DNA from: Eremophila alpestris peregrina
Taxonomy: Eukaryota > Chordata > Aves > Passeriformes > Alaudidae
Direction of reading: 5' to 3'
NCBI GenBank assembly: GCA_009792885.1
Contig: WMCF01000032.1
Location: 4,630,589-4,694,588, forward strand
Length of the DNA stretch: 64,000 bases
Position numbers and translations under genes: made by a program
In this document: in pieces, positions 33,997 through 46,949 of the stretch
How the letters are laid out: every line of letters begins with the position of its first letter
How positions within the stretch are numbered: the stretch's first letter is position 1
The notes under the pieces: generated by a model
Seen by the model: the letters and a program-made list of their open reading frames with translations, nothing else
What the model was told of the DNA's origin: nothing
Database searches by the model: none

Positions 33997-36655
33997 ACCA
34001 GCAGTTATTTCATCAGGTGTTTCAGGAGCCCACTAATAAGCAAAATTATTTGTTGATGTTCATTTAATAGAACCAGGCTGTTGCTGACAGAGAGGACGCT
34101 GTGTGAGAGCAGCAGTTCAGGGGCTGGCAGGGACCCCTCCCTCTGCTCCCCTTCCACCAGCTGAGGCTCTCCTGTCACATAGAGGTTGCTCCAAGCAGCG
34201 GCTGTACCTGTGCAGCACCCCAGGATGGATCCCAGGGTGTTCCTGCCTCATCTCTCCCCACCACAGAGATGCCACACGCTGACACCTTCCCTCACCGGCA
34301 TCTCTCCACATGCAGTGAAGGTAAATCCATGCAAGAAACATGAAAAACACAGGAGAGGAAATCAGGACTTTTCCCTCAGGGCTTAAAATGAGTGTTTTCA
34401 AAGTGTTTTTGACCTCCAGTCAGAGCCTCACTGAGGTGCAGTGGTGGGGTGAAGGGTGGCAGAGTGAGGGAGAACAGCCTCAAAAAAAAAAACCCCACAC
34501 TGGAACCACAGCTTCTCATACCTGTCACAATGTGGATTTTCAGCTTGAGCACACAAGGCTGAACTCAGGGGACACTGTCATGTAGATTTAGGCTTTTATC
34601 TCCTTCCCTCTCCATTAGCTGTGATACCTTCTTATTATGCTGAAACCAAAACTTTCCTTTCCTCCAGTGGTTGTTCCCTTCCCCATTTGGCAAATATCGA
34701 TCTCTGTGTCCTCAGCACGGGTTCAATTCCACTCCCCTCATCCTCAGCCTGCTCCTGGGGTCGATTGCATGGCAGTGCCACCTCTCATGACATCAGGGAG
34801 CAGAGTGAAGGACAAGGAGAGGGATGTTCATCCATTACACGTGGTTTTTCTCTCCCCATCCTCTACCTCTGTGCGCTGGAAGTGACAGGGAACTGAACAG
34901 GATGGGGCTGATTGTGCTTGGCAGGTGGAGAGGGAATGGAAGGAGTAGGGAGAAAAAGAGCAGCCCAGGATAACCATGAACTTCTCCTGGCCTTGTTTCA
35001 CATTCACTCCCTGCAGCACCTTGGGTGAGAGCTCTCCAGGCAGGGACCAAAAGCTGGGGGCTGGCCTGTGCAGGAGGCTGCCCCCACTTACCTTGGGGTG
35101 TGATTTTAAGCCAATTTAATTAAATTGCTTGGCAAGGTTATGAGGACTCATCTATTTCAGCTTGAGCCAGGCCTGTTTTGATTTAGTGTTGGCTGATTAG
35201 GAATTAGTGGAAACAAACCACTCAGAAAACAAAATTAGAGGGTGCATGCTAACTTTTGCACCAGATTAAGTTGAATTAAAAAGCAATTGAAATGTAATTT
35301 TCCTGTCTCAAGCAGCCAAGAAACAAGATAATGCAACCAGTGGCACTTGAAGCTTAAAATCACAGTAGCCAGGATTAGCACAACTGGCTTTTTAATGCCT
35401 ACAAACAACAGATTTATCTGAAGGTCTTTTCTCAAACCTCCCCTATCACCTTCCACATAAAGCTGTATACAACTCGTTTTATTTGCCTTGAAATGCAGAA
35501 TTGGTGTGACCCCAGGACTTGAATCCAGGACTTAGAGCAGCCAGGGTATTGCACAGTGTGTCTCCAAAGGTATTTCCATGCTGGGCAATACTAGTTGTTC
35601 CCTGAATTCCTATAATTTGGATTGGAATAGCTCTGTGTGCACGGCTGAAAGGTGCAGAGACCCAGAGGTGTGGAGGGTGCAGACCCCAGTGGTGGATGCT
35701 GTTCCCATCTGCATCCCAGGATCACCTTCCTGCAGCTCTGAGTGTCTTTGTTTCCCCATCTCCCTCACAGAAAAAGATGCCCAGTAGTTTAAAGTCAGGT
35801 TTTAATTAAATATTTCAATAGCTGTTTTCCCTACCCATTTGGCACACACAGCTCCTCCCTTCCCCATCAGCTCGACCAGGCTGGCACACACCTAGAGGGT
35901 TTTATGGGGCTTTGCTCAAAGGGGTGATGGTGTGGGGTGCCAAGCCAGGATGTCTTCAGCACCTCAGAGTCCCCAGAACTGTCCCCAGTGCTGCAGCCAA
36001 GCCCTGCTGCAGTGGTTATTTGGGGGCCAGGCAGCTGATGTCCCTGTTAGCCAGAGCAGCAAGAGCATGTCTGGGGCAAAGGCTCCATAAATGAAAATAT
36101 CTCTTGACTGGTGGAGTGTCATGGGCACAAAACTCAGCAGTTTGTGCGCTGCCCAGCAGCTCCTGGCCAAAAGCTAAAGAACTCATGGACATAATGGGTT
36201 CCTGCTGGGTTTCTCTCCTTGCCACCTCCCTCCTGTGCCAGCCAGCAGCTCAGTGCCTGATGATGCTCCAAGCTGCTTAATCCTGTCTTGGCTCACTTGC
36301 AACCTCTGTGCAGCTGATCCTGCCTGTCTCCCTGGTGCTGGGCCCCACTGGCTGGAGGAGGTGCTCTCCTGGCCTGCAGCACCCACCCAGACAAAAAAAA
36401 GGGGCACCCCAGACTGCCTGTGCCCTGCACAGTGATGGGGTGGCAGAGCCCAAACTGTCCCACACAGCCCAGGACACTGCACAGGGACAGGCTGGCAGCA
36501 CCCACAAAGGGTCTGGGCTAAAGCTGGCAAAGCAGAAATGTGTGGAGGAGGTCTGGGGGTTGAGTGGTGGCCCAGACAGAAAAACAACACCACCCATCCT
36601 CCCCCAGGTGCATCCAGGTGAGGGAGCAGGTGCAGATAATGGGGGGCTGTGCTGG
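33997..36655. other. intergenic stretch upstream of KPNA7
   Basis: I see no supported gene. Overlapping open frames at 36,180-36,700 on both strands look like by-products of GC-rich composition. They have no recognisable domain. Confidence 0.5.
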
Positions 36656-36659
36656 GAAG

Positions 36660-36750
36660 AGCCAATCATGGAGGGGAACTGGGGGTACGTGGTCTCGTGG
36701 GGGAAATAAAAGAGGCAGTTGGTGGTAGCAGGGTATTAGGCTGAGTTAGA
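36660..36750 (+). promoter_or_regulatory. candidate KPNA7 promoter and noncoding first exon
   Basis: An AGCCAATCA CCAAT box (36,660-36,668) is followed 36 bases later by a TATA-like AAATAAAAG (36,704-36,712). About 40 bases further comes a strong donor, GTAAGTG, at 36,751. Initiation near 36,735-36,745 would give a very short untranslated exon spliced to the exon holding the start codon at 38,112, which has a pyrimidine-rich acceptor-like sequence just upstream. There is no CpG island. The arrangement fits a tissue-restricted gene. It is inferred from motifs only. Confidence 0.35.
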
Positions 36751-38111
36751 GTAAGTGCTTTGGGTTTTTTGTCTACTTTGGGGTACCGAATGGTTATTTA
36801 TTCACTTATATCCCACTATGAGGTTCCTGGCTGGGCTCTCCAGGCTGTGCTAGGTCTGCTGTTTGGCTGGGGTCAGTGGGTGGATTCTGGTCCCCCTTGT
36901 GCTGGGATGGAGTGGAGAAAGCTTCCCCCAAAAGAAGAGGCTTTCTGGGGTGTTTGGCTCTGTTGGAGGCTGGAGCAGGCCTTGGGGTCTGAGTGTTGGG
37001 ATTAAGGCTGTGGGGGATGTTGGATTGAGCCAAAGGGTGGCTCAGCCTGGCCCTTCTGGAAACTGGAGCTGGTCTGCAGCTGGATACATGGGCTAAGAGC
37101 TGATGCCTGGCCTTGGTTGCTGGGACAGGAAATGGAGAGAGAGGATGAAAAAAACACCAAAACCTTGAACTTTAAAGGATGGTGTGAGGGAGCCCTTGGC
37201 TCTGAGCTGCAGGTGTTGGCTGTAAGCCTGGAAGGGAGGAGAGGAGGCACCATCTGTGTGGGATCAGCCCCTGAGTGTGTTGATGCACAACCTGGGTTTA
37301 GGGGTCTCATGATGGCGTCTGCTCTGAAAACATTCCCCTTAATGCTGGCTGGAAGCCTTGCTTCTCTGACAAAAGCTGTCTGAAGGCCAGGTCTTGGTTT
37401 ATCTGTGTGTGTATATCTCTGGTTTTTGCTAGGAGGTGCTTAGAAGTTATTTTTACCTGTCCCTATTTCATGATGTTCACCTGGCAGCCTGTGTGAGTTG
37501 CTGGGTTTCCAGAACTTTTTTTATCAGCTGAACTTGGCCACTTCATGTCCCTGCATGTGACTGTGGGCCTTTCCTAGTTGGGGGTGCTGGTGGAGGAAGC
37601 CAGGCTGGGCTCTGTGGTGGAGTGAGAGAGGCTTGGATGTGGCTGTGTGTCCTTAAATCAAACCTTGAGCTGCTCATTTCGGAGGTGAGAGGCCTTGCCA
37701 GGCTTGGGTTGTCCATCAAAGTAAATGTAAAAGTTGCAGGATCAGGGTTGGAGGAAGGGGGTGTTCCTGTCACCATGGGGTGTCTGTGTCTGGCTTCCTC
37801 CAGGGATTGCAGTAGCTGTAATTTTGGTAGCCTGATATTAAGTGGTATTTTGTGCTTGTATTTAGTTCAGTGGCTCAGCTGCAGCTTGTGAGGATCCTAC
37901 CAAGCCCTGCTTGGGGCTGGGGCTCTCCAGTGTCTCCCTTGCTGGGAGTGTGGGGTGGGAATGTGTGGCCCAGGCTGCTGGTGGGAGTGGAGGGTCCCAG
38001 CCCACTCAGAGGCTGGCAGGGGATGTTGCTGGGCAGCTGTGACCTGACCCTGCCCTGTGCTGACCCCCAAGAGCACATGAGGGTGTCCAGACCTCTCTCA
38101 ACTCTGCCAAG

Positions 38112-41100
38112 ATGCCTGTCAGGAAGCACAGCCAGCACGTGAAGCTGTTCAAGAACAGGGGCAAGGATGAAACTGTGAGTACCCACCTGCCTGTGCCAGC
38201 ATTTTGGAACCCAGCAGAGCCCACTGTTGGCAGGAGCTGGTGGAGAGGCTTCCATAGCCCCAAACCTGCCTGTGTGAGGGAGCAGGGGAATGGCTCTGGG
38301 TACCTTTGGGTGGTTTTTGGGATGTGGTGTGGGACTGGCTGGGCTGTAAGGAGTGTGGTGGCACAGGCAAAGGGGGGATGTGAGTTTTGGGTGTGTGGCT
38401 GGGGGCTGGGGAAGGGAGCTCAGCCCCAGCCTGCTGAGCTCTCCACAGCAGTTATTCTGCTGAGTTGGGGCTGGGATGGGATGTCAGATGTAGGATCTGT
38501 CAGCTTGATTTAAGCTGGTAGAGGAGATGAGGGTTTGCCTTTCAGGTTCAGAAAATCTACTTTTAAAAACACCCACTGGTGGCTGGTTCATCTGTGTCCT
38601 CGGGAGGCACTGAGGGAGAGGCTTCCTCTGTCCCATCTCCTACATCACCCTCCAGGCCACAGTGGGGAGGTGCTGGCTCTGCACCCCTCCTGTGGGAAAC
38701 GTGGGGCTGAGGGCTGCAGGGATGAACTGGGGAATGGGGCAATGCAGAGATGAGCAGGATGGTGCTCTTCTTCCCCCAGACCCTGCGGAGGCACAGGGTG
38801 GAGGTGAGTGTTGAGCTGAGAAAGGCCAAGAAGGATGAGCAGATCCTGAAGCGCAGGAACATTCCTATCCATTTGAAGGAGGAGAGTCCATCTCTGGGAC
38901 AAGACAGAGCAGATGAGGTGAGTGTTTGGTGCTCTGCACCTGGGCAGGATCAGTGCAGCAGGAAACATCCCCTATTTGGGCCACTGCCAACTCCAGCTGG
39001 GGTGACCTGGGTTAAGTAGCTGGTGCCATTCCTGATCTCCATGCCCAGTGCTGGGGAGTGTTTCAGACTGCCTGGCCTACAACTGTGCAATTTTTCATGG
39101 TGATGATGTCCTGCTGGCCTCCCTTGATGGCAGGTAGAACAGGCTGGTGCTCTGGCTCGCTGGGAGCTGCTCCGGTCTGGCTCCCTGCACAGCCAGGGGT
39201 AATTACTGAGCTTGCAGGCCCATTATGGTGTCAGTGACTCTTTCACTGCTTGATTACAAGCATTAGTTGCCTTGAAGGCTTTTGTGGATTCTCTTCCTCT
39301 GCCTCATCTCGAAACTGTGTTGCATAAAGAATAGACACTGCTTAGATACGAAGTGGTGACTGAGCCGGGTCTAGACGGCTGATTGACTGCCGAGATTAAA
39401 CCAGAGGGAGTCCCGGCTGACTCTGAATCATTCCCTGTGACACAGATTATTCAGCCCTCCTTGGAGGAGATCGTTCAAGCTGTGAATGGGGACGACACCC
39501 AGCTGCAGCTGCTCGCCACCCAGGCCACAAGGTACGTGCCTGGCTGCTGGAGCTGTGCTGGGACCTGGGGGCAAAAGGCTGCAAGTTCCTGTTGGAGGAG
39601 CTCTCTAGAGGGATGGCAAAGGGAGAAGGAGCCTGGTAACCCAAACTGCCCATGGCAATCTCAGCTGGTATCTGTTCTGTGGCCTCTGTGCTGTGCTTGG
39701 CTCACAGTCCTGTGTGAACCCGACCAAGGGTGCCCCTTCCTGTGCTGTGCCAGGGATTATGTTGGATCCCACAAGAAATCTGGTGCCAGATGCTTGGGAA
39801 GGACAAGGACTGCAGAGCCTGGCTCTGTAAAGGGTCAGTGCTGAGCAGGGCTGTTCCCACAAGAGTGGGGACACAAAGGACCAAAGGGTGCCATCATCCC
39901 CCAGCTGGCAGCAGGGGTGTGTCCTGAGGGTCCAGGAGAGGCTGTGTCCCTGCTGATGTTTCCTTGACTGGCTTAAACTATGTTATCAGTGATCTGGGAC
40001 CAGCACCATTCCCAGTGATATGGCTGTGAGGATGTCAGGGCTTTATTTCTAACAGACACTCTGTTCCTGCTTCAGCACCCTTAGCTGTGTCTTCCCTCTG
40101 TATGGCAGCCCCTCTGCTGAGGGTTTGCTGTGGTGGGATGCTGATCCATCCATGCTTCCCCTGCAAACCACGACCTTGTGCCTGGCCACAGGGCTATGGG
40201 CTGTGTTGGCACCACACAGGGTTCCTCATGGCTGGCTGTGCTTTGTCCTCTCTCACAGGAGAATTCTGTCTAGGCACAGGGACCCCCCCATCAATCAGAT
40301 CATCGAGCTGGGGATCATCCCCAGGCTGGTGGAGTTCCTGGGCCGTGCTGACAATGCTGCCCTGCAGTTCGAGGCAGCCTGGGCACTGACCAACATCGCC
40401 TCGGGCACCTCGGAACACACCCGGGCTGTGGTGCAGGGAGGGGCCATCCCAGCCCTCATCTCGCTGCTGTCCTCCCCGCACATGCACATCAGCGAGCAGG
40501 CCGTGTGGGCCCTGGGCAACATCGCAGGTGAGGGGGCCTGGAGGGGCATTTGGAGGTCCCTGACTGAGCCAGCGACTTGCTGATCCTTGTGGGCCCCTTC
40601 CAGCTTTGAATATTCTGTGATTCTGCTGGGGAGATAAAGCATTGGTGCTCCTCTCCCTGCAGCTTTGTCTTCAAGCTGCTGCCCCTATTGAGCCCTGTAA
40701 CACTTCAGCCCCTTGCTGTGGCCTGGCAGCTTTTGGGATCCTGTGTTGGCCCTGCAAGAGGATTTTGGCCAAGTCAAGACTCTGTTTTGCTGGGGTGCTT
40801 TAACTCACTAATGTCACCATAGGGGAGAACAGAATGGGTAGTGCCTGGTTGGTCTGTTGGCACTCCAGTCTGCCCAGTAAATCCTTCCCACCTGGAAATG
40901 CCTAATGCTGTGTGGCTGGTGGATCACCCAGCCCTGGCCCTGCAGGTCTGATTGCTTTTAGATGTTGATTGCCTTTTGACTTGGGCCGATGCAATGACTA
41001 ACCCTTTTTATCTGTCTAGGGGATTGCCCTCTCTACAGGGATGCTCTTATTGCTCATGATGTGATTCCTCCCCTGCTGGCTCTGGTGTCACCTGCAACTC

Positions 41101-44100
41101 CAGTAAATAACTTTCATTTTCTTGACTTAACAGCTCTTAATCCCTTGGGTGATGGGTGAGTCCATGGTCTGCCTTGTACACAACAAACTGTTTGTGTAAT
41201 TGAATGAGACCCTGCTCTAAACTGCTTTTATGGCCCTGCCTATGCACAAAGCTGAGGATGCCACTTGGCTTTCTTAGCCAGCTGTGACTGTCTCAAGTTG
41301 AGAATAAGATGAAACTGGTGCAAGGCAGACTTGCATATGCATGTGGAAGGGCTGAACTTGCCCTTCAAGCTTCCTGGTGCTGCTTCATCTCTGCCCTTCT
41401 GCAATGGTTCCTGCCCTGCTGTTCTGTCTCTGGTGTGTAAGAACCTTCACAGGATAACACAGACTGAGAGGCTCCTGGGGGCAGTGAGGATCTTACACCT
41501 GCCTTGTGTTTCAGGTTGGGTTCCTGAGGAACATCACCTGGACACTGTCAAACCTGTGCAGGAACAAGAACCCCTGCCCTCCCTTGGATGCTGTGCAGAA
41601 GATCCTGCCAGTCCTCATCTTCCTCCTGCGGCATGAGGACAGGGAGGTCATCTCTGACTCCTGCTGGGCTATTTCCTACCTGACTGATGGCTGCAATGAT
41701 CGCATCCAAGTCGTGGTGGACACAGGGATTCTCCCAAGGCTTGTGGAGCTCATGGACAGCCCAGATTTCATTATTGTGGTAGGGAACAATCTCCACCCTC
41801 TGGTCCCTTCATGTAGAAAAGTCTGAGGAGAGGGAAGGCAAGTGCCCTTGTTCTTTGTGGCAGCTGTGGTGTGTTGTCCCCTCAGCCTCCAGAACTGACT
41901 GCCTGCTTGTCAAGGCTCTGCTCTGCTGGCTGAGGCTGGGTAGAGACTCTAAAGCTGCTTAGAGCAAACAAGGGATGACAGAGCCATAAATAAACAGCCA
42001 TCACCCACAATGCTCTCCTTGTGTGAAGGATCAAGCACTTAGGGAGGGATCTTGCTGGGCTTTCTGACATGTATCCCTCGAGGTAAGGACTCTCCTCATC
42101 TCCTCTAATCTCTGTCTAGACTCCAGCTCTCCGTGCCATTGGCAATGTGGTCACAGGCACAGACCAGCAGACCCAGGAAGCCATCAATGCTGGTGTCCTG
42201 GCTGTCCTGCCCCGGCTCCTGAGGCACGCTAAGCCAGTGATCCAGAAGGAAGCAGCATGGGCCCTCAGCAACATTGCAGCAGGGCCTTACCAGCAGATCC
42301 AACAGATTATCACCTGTGGGTTATTGCCACCTTTAGTGGAGCTGCTTGACAGGGTAAGGGATGGGCACAGTGCTGCTGCAGGAGGAATATGGGATTCAGG
42401 AGGCCTGGCAGGGCTCCTTTGTGAAGCACTTGGCCCTAGAGCCACCTGAACAGGCTGTTTCAGAGCTGTTGAGATTCTTGGGACAGCCTGAGCATCCAAA
42501 TTTGTCAATACACCTGCATGGAAACACATCCTGGAGCTGCTCTTGGCACCTCTGCCAGGTGTCTGTGTATCACCCAAGGGGCTGGGAGAGCTGCGTATAA
42601 GGGGAATGATTATCCTCTCCTCACACTCATCATAGAGGGATACTAAAGCTTGGGAATGCCTTTGCTGTGTTTCCAGGGTGACTTCAAGGCTCAGAAGGAG
42701 GCTGTGTGGGTAGTGGCCAACTTCACAACTGGAGGAACAGTGGATCAGGTGCTGGAGCTTGTCCGTTCTGGGGTCCTCAAACCTCTGCTCAACCTGCTCT
42801 CGGTCAAAGACAGCAAAACCATCCTGGTCATCTTGGATGCCATTTCAAATCTCTTCCTGGTGAGACCTGCTCATCCTGCATGCCATTTTGGGATCCAAAG
42901 AGCAGCAGGGAGTGAGTCTGATGCTTGCACTGTGCAGTTAGAACAATGACTTTTGATTTTTGGAGTAAAATTTAGACAATGTGAAGTCTTTCTCTTTCTT
43001 GGATACCCTTGGGTTGTCTGAAGGGCTTGGCAAGACTAAGTTCCCAAAGTGTTGGTCTTCATCCCCTGCTCACTGGTTTGGTTGGCAGTCCCCAGCAGAG
43101 AATGGTATTCCACAGGCACCACAGCCACATGCCTGGGCATCAGGAGGGGACCAGAAATTCAGGGACTGTGAACCTCTGACTTGTAAATGAGGGTTGTAAT
43201 TACAGAAAAGACCATGTCAGACCTGTTATTGATGTTCTGTTTTCCTGCCTGGCTTTCCAATGTTACAGGCAGCTGAGAAGCTGGGACAGACAGAGAAGTT
43301 GTGTCTGCTGGTGGAAGAACTTGATGGTCTGGACAAAATTGAGGACTTGCAAAACCATGAGAATGACATGGTCTACAAAACTGCCCTGAACATCATAGAG
43401 AAATACTTTTCTGGTGAGGTATGTGAGCCCTTGCTATTCCTCAGCTGAAAAGGTGAAGCTACTACACACTGGAATGAAGCACAGAGTTTAAGGATACTGG
43501 AACAGGTTTTTGGAGGAGACCTCCACATGACCAGAGTAGTCCTTGCAGCTTCTTTCAGCTGCCTTTAAAGGTCTGTAAAAGCACCAAGTTGTCAGCCAAT
43601 GAGTTGCACAACAGACATGGATGCCTTGATAGCATCTTGGTGCTGGAATTTAAACTGGCATCAGCTGGAGCTACTGCAGTTACTGATATGAATACCAAAT
43701 GTGGAGAAGTTTCCTCCTTCAGAGCTGAGCTGGCTTGTCACTATGAATGGCAGCCTCCTACTCAGCTGATAACAGTGCTCAGGTTGCATTTGGATTACTT
43801 GACCCCTCTCATGGTAAGGAATCTATGGAAAAAGAGGATAGGACACCAGCTAGGAGCTGCAAGAGTCCAATGACTGTCACAGATGCCATGTTTGGTCCTA
43901 GCCTTAGACTTGCAGATGGGAAAACATCAGGGAAGAGGCTTAGAGGTCTGGCAGACCTTGGAACTGTGGCTCAGTTTGAGTGTGAGCTGCAGTAGGGGGC
44001 AAAGGTCTGTTTAGTCCTTTGCCAGAGCAGGGTCTGTGGGGTGTCCCTGTGGGAGGATGTGGAGGAAGTTCTCCACACAGCTCCTGTTGGAGGGGCTGGA

Positions 44101-44518
44101 TGCCAGGGGAACATCTCCCTCAGCAGTCCTGGCTTGCTGCTGGTCCAAGCAGGCCATTTAATTTCAGTGAGCTCTGCCACTGCAGCCACTTCTTCCTTTT
44201 GCTTCTGGTGTCCAAGCCCAAAGGCTTGGCTGCTTTTCTGTGTGGGCTGCAGGGACACTGCAGCTTTGGGGTGCTGCAAGGAGCAGGAAGGCTTGGCCTG
44301 GTCTCCAGGAGTTCAGCTGAAATCAAGCTGAGTTTAACAGCTGGATTTTTAAAACAAGAATAAAACAGAGTTGCTGTAAAAGCTTAGGTTTATTCAAATG
44401 CACACCCTATAAGTGGTTGCTATCATTTTCCTCCCAGGAGAATACAGACCTGGAACCCCAGACTGGCCAAGATGGGCTGTATGATTTCTCAGTGGAGAAG
44501 CAAGACTTCAACTTCTGA
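38112..44518 (+). CDS. KPNA7: importin subunit alpha-8 (karyopherin alpha 7), 10 coding exons
   Basis: This adaptor binds nuclear localisation signals in the cytoplasm and links cargo to importin beta. Coding exons: 38112-38174, 38780-38917, 39446-39531, 40259-40527, 41020-41102, 41515-41778, 42120-42353, 42677-42859, 43269-43418, 44438-44518. All introns are GT-AG and all phases join, giving 516 residues, the length of human KPNA7. The importin-beta-binding region (residues about 10-60) holds FKNRGKD, RRHR and ELRKAKKDEQILKRRN. Armadillo repeats follow. The cargo-binding tryptophan/asparagine pairs are present at W137/N141, W179/N183, W222/N226, W348/N352 and W390/N394, with WAISY in the degenerate middle repeat. 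The C-terminus DFNF recalls KPNA2. The start ATG has A at -3. KPNA7 rather than KPNA2 is chosen from position next to SMURF1 and residues such as PRLVEFL and FLRNITWTLSNLC. An alpha-1-like duplicate cannot be wholly excluded. Confidence 0.93.
40580..40626 (+). mobile_element. short CR1 3' terminal fragment in KPNA7 intron 4
   Basis: TGATCCTTGTGGGCCCCTTC followed by a TATTCTGTGATTCTG end is the terminal part of a CR1 element of the same kind as that at 33.76 kb. It is under 50 bp and lies in the intron between 40,527 and 41,020. Confidence 0.75.
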
Positions 44519-44630
44519 AGATGAAGCACAATGCAGTTCTGAGCTGGTGGGTGGAGGTGCCTTGGAAGAGCTCAGATATCCAAACCACGAGGAGCAGAGA
44601 TGCTGAGCCTTTTTACTTCTGAAACTTTTC

Positions 44631-44636
44631 AATAAA
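44631..44636 (+). terminator. KPNA7 polyadenylation signal AATAAA
   Basis: A canonical AATAAA lies 113 bases after the stop codon, followed by a T-rich downstream element (TTGTACTTCTTGCC). It gives a short 3' untranslated region, with cleavage expected near 44,650-44,660. Confidence 0.8.
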
Positions 44637-44659
44637 TTGCACTTTTGGCTTTGTACTTC

Positions 44660-46582
44660 TTGCCTTTAATTATTTCCCTCCTCCTTTAAGCTGCTGTTAC
44701 AAATGACATTTTTTTCCCAATAGCATCTTAAGGCCTTCCAGGAGTTTGGAGCCCTGGGTGCATTTTCCAGGTGGAATCTTTCTTCTAAGTACACTAAACT
44801 GCAGGATAGCAGCATCCTGCCACCAAATCCTTGCCCTGAAACTTCTAGGCTTGACTTGGAGTGGCTGAAGTAGCTCTGAAAAACTGTTTGAGAAGTGTTT
44901 CACCCTTCTGCAGGCACCATCATTGCTGTAGGAGAGGAGGTGCTTCCAGCAGGGAAGGAGCTGAGCTGGGGCAGGTGGGTCAGTGTCCTTGCTGTGTGTT
45001 ATTTCACCTGGAAGCATTGGGGAGTAGATGTGGGAGCTGCTGAGTAAATGCTGGTCCTTTTGGAAGGAAAGCTGTTGGAGGCAGTGCAGGAGCAGTGATT
45101 CACCTCTGCTGCAGCTTCCCTGCTGCCATCCATCAGCCTGGAGCCCATCGATCTGGCTCTGCCCTTTCATTCCAAGGACTTGCATTTCAGGTTTCCATGG
45201 TGTGTCCCTGGCTCTTGTTATCCTTCTCTCCCAGCCCTCCAAGTGTGGTCTCCAGCACAGGATGGAGTTGAGCCCATGGCACAAAGGTTTTGTGCTGTGG
45301 GTTCTCAGCAAGCTGCTGGACACTGCTCCATCCCTGCATGCTCCCCAGGGCTTGAGGCATCTCAAAGGCTTTGCTTAAGGCAGGATGAGGGAGCAGCTTT
45401 CCCTCCCTGCCCCTGGGTGGGCTCGGGGCTCTGCCTCCTCAGGTGCAGTGGGAGGTGATGTGACAGGCAGCTTAATCTGGAGGGAAAATCTCCTCTTCAG
45501 GAAACAGAGCCTCTTCTTCTGCCCTGCATCTGTTCATCAGAGGATTTATGCATTTCTCCTGCAGGCCACCCAGGGAAAAGGGAGTTGGTAGTCAGTGTGC
45601 TCTCTGGGAGGAGCTGTGCAACCCCAGTTCTGGGTAGCAGGGTTGAGTATCACTTATTTAATATTCAAATACTGGGAGCTGATGAAATGCAAAGTGCTTC
45701 TTACATCCATTCTTACACTATGGACTTAAAAACATGATACAGCACTGCCTGAACATGCACCTGAACGAGGGGTGGTGCTGCCTGGGCTCTCTGGGCTTCC
45801 CACTGATGTCAGGGCTGATGGGGCACATGGGAATGGCCCCACAGTTCCCTGGCTAAAATGAATAAGAGGAAGCTGTTTCCTCAGTGTCACAGAGTCACAG
45901 AGCTGGGGCCGGGGTGGCTGCCCTGACTTGGGATTGTGGCCCTGTGTGGACCATCCCAGTTGCCTTTTCCCATAGCCAGAGCCCTTACAGCTCCTCTTTG
46001 GTGATGCTCTGATTAAAAAAGGCAGGCTAAAAAGAGAAATAAGAAGTCTCTTGGATTATTTTTACTGCATGGGCTGGACATAAACTTAGGGTTGGGGGTG
46101 TGACACAGAGCCAGGAGCCCAGAGCTGTTCCTTTCCATCCATTTGTCTGTAACTTACACTCAAATATTGCCCTGGAAGTGGGAGACAGGACAATGTGCCA
46201 TCTTAAAAGCAGTGTTTGGATGTGCCTGGTGTCTCCTTTGGCTCTGTGAGAGCTGGGCCCAGTGCCTGAAGGATCACCACGGCTGCTGTGTGGGTGTGTG
46301 AGCAACCTGCAGGCAGCTGCTTGCCTGGCCCAGGGTGCTGCCCTCCCCTGCTCTCTGCCAGCCCCCGCTCTCCTGCCCCAGGCAGCAGCCACAGGCAATT
46401 TTAGCTCTGGGGCAGTGGAGGCATCCTCTTCTCCCAGTGGGATGGGGTATCCAGGGCACCAACAAAGGGGGGGATGCTGCTGTGCTTCCTCAGGCCAGCT
46501 CAACCTCCTTCTAGAGATGCACGAAAAAAGTAGTTTTTCTAATTAAAACCTCCCCAGTCCTGTCCCCAGAGGAGCAGGTGAA
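44660..46582. other. KPNA7-SMURF1 spacer
   Basis: The longest open frame of the window, 222 codons on the minus strand (44,697-45,365), lies here. It has no recognisable domain or codon bias and starts in AT-rich sequence beside the KPNA7 3' end, so I treat it as chance. Nothing else is recognised. Confidence 0.5.
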
Positions 46583-46845
46583 GGATTATTCAGGCTGGAA
46601 AAGACCTCTGAGATCACCCACTGACTTCTATCACCCCACCACCCCTTTAGTGCCACCTCTGCTCCTTTAAACACTCTCAGTCACTGCTGCCTGTCAGTGC
46701 TTGACCAGTAAAAAAATCTTTCCTAATACCTAACCCTGGCACAACCCGGGACTGTTTCCTTTGTGCTCTCACTTGGGAGAAGAGTCCATTCCCCACCTGG
46801 CACCCTCTCAGCAGGGAGCTGTAGTCAGTGAGAAGGTGCTGCTCC
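46583..46845 (-). mobile_element. old CR1 LINE 3' fragment
   Basis: Reverse-complement CR1 features are visible in order: CAGGCTGGAAAAGACCTCTG, GAGATCACCC, then AAAAATCTTTCCTAATACC and TAACCCTGGCACAAC. The copy is strongly diverged. The right end is approximate. Confidence 0.78.
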
Positions 46846-46949
46846 ATTTCTGGCGATGGTAAAGGCATTGCTGCTGCCTGTAGTGGCATTTGCCCCAAAC
46901 TGAGACCCCTTTACATTCCTATGCTACCTACAATGCCACTTGCAGACAC

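Noticed and set aside
33465..33998. 177-codon minus-strand frame
   Set aside because: It overlaps the CR1 3' fragment at 33.76-34.0 kb, and its translation changes character at the repeat border.
44697..45365. 222-codon open frame on the minus strand downstream of KPNA7
   Set aside because: It is the longest open frame in the window, but one of this size is expected about once in 64 kb at this composition. No domain, signal or splice structure is seen, and it is antisense to ordinary spacer.
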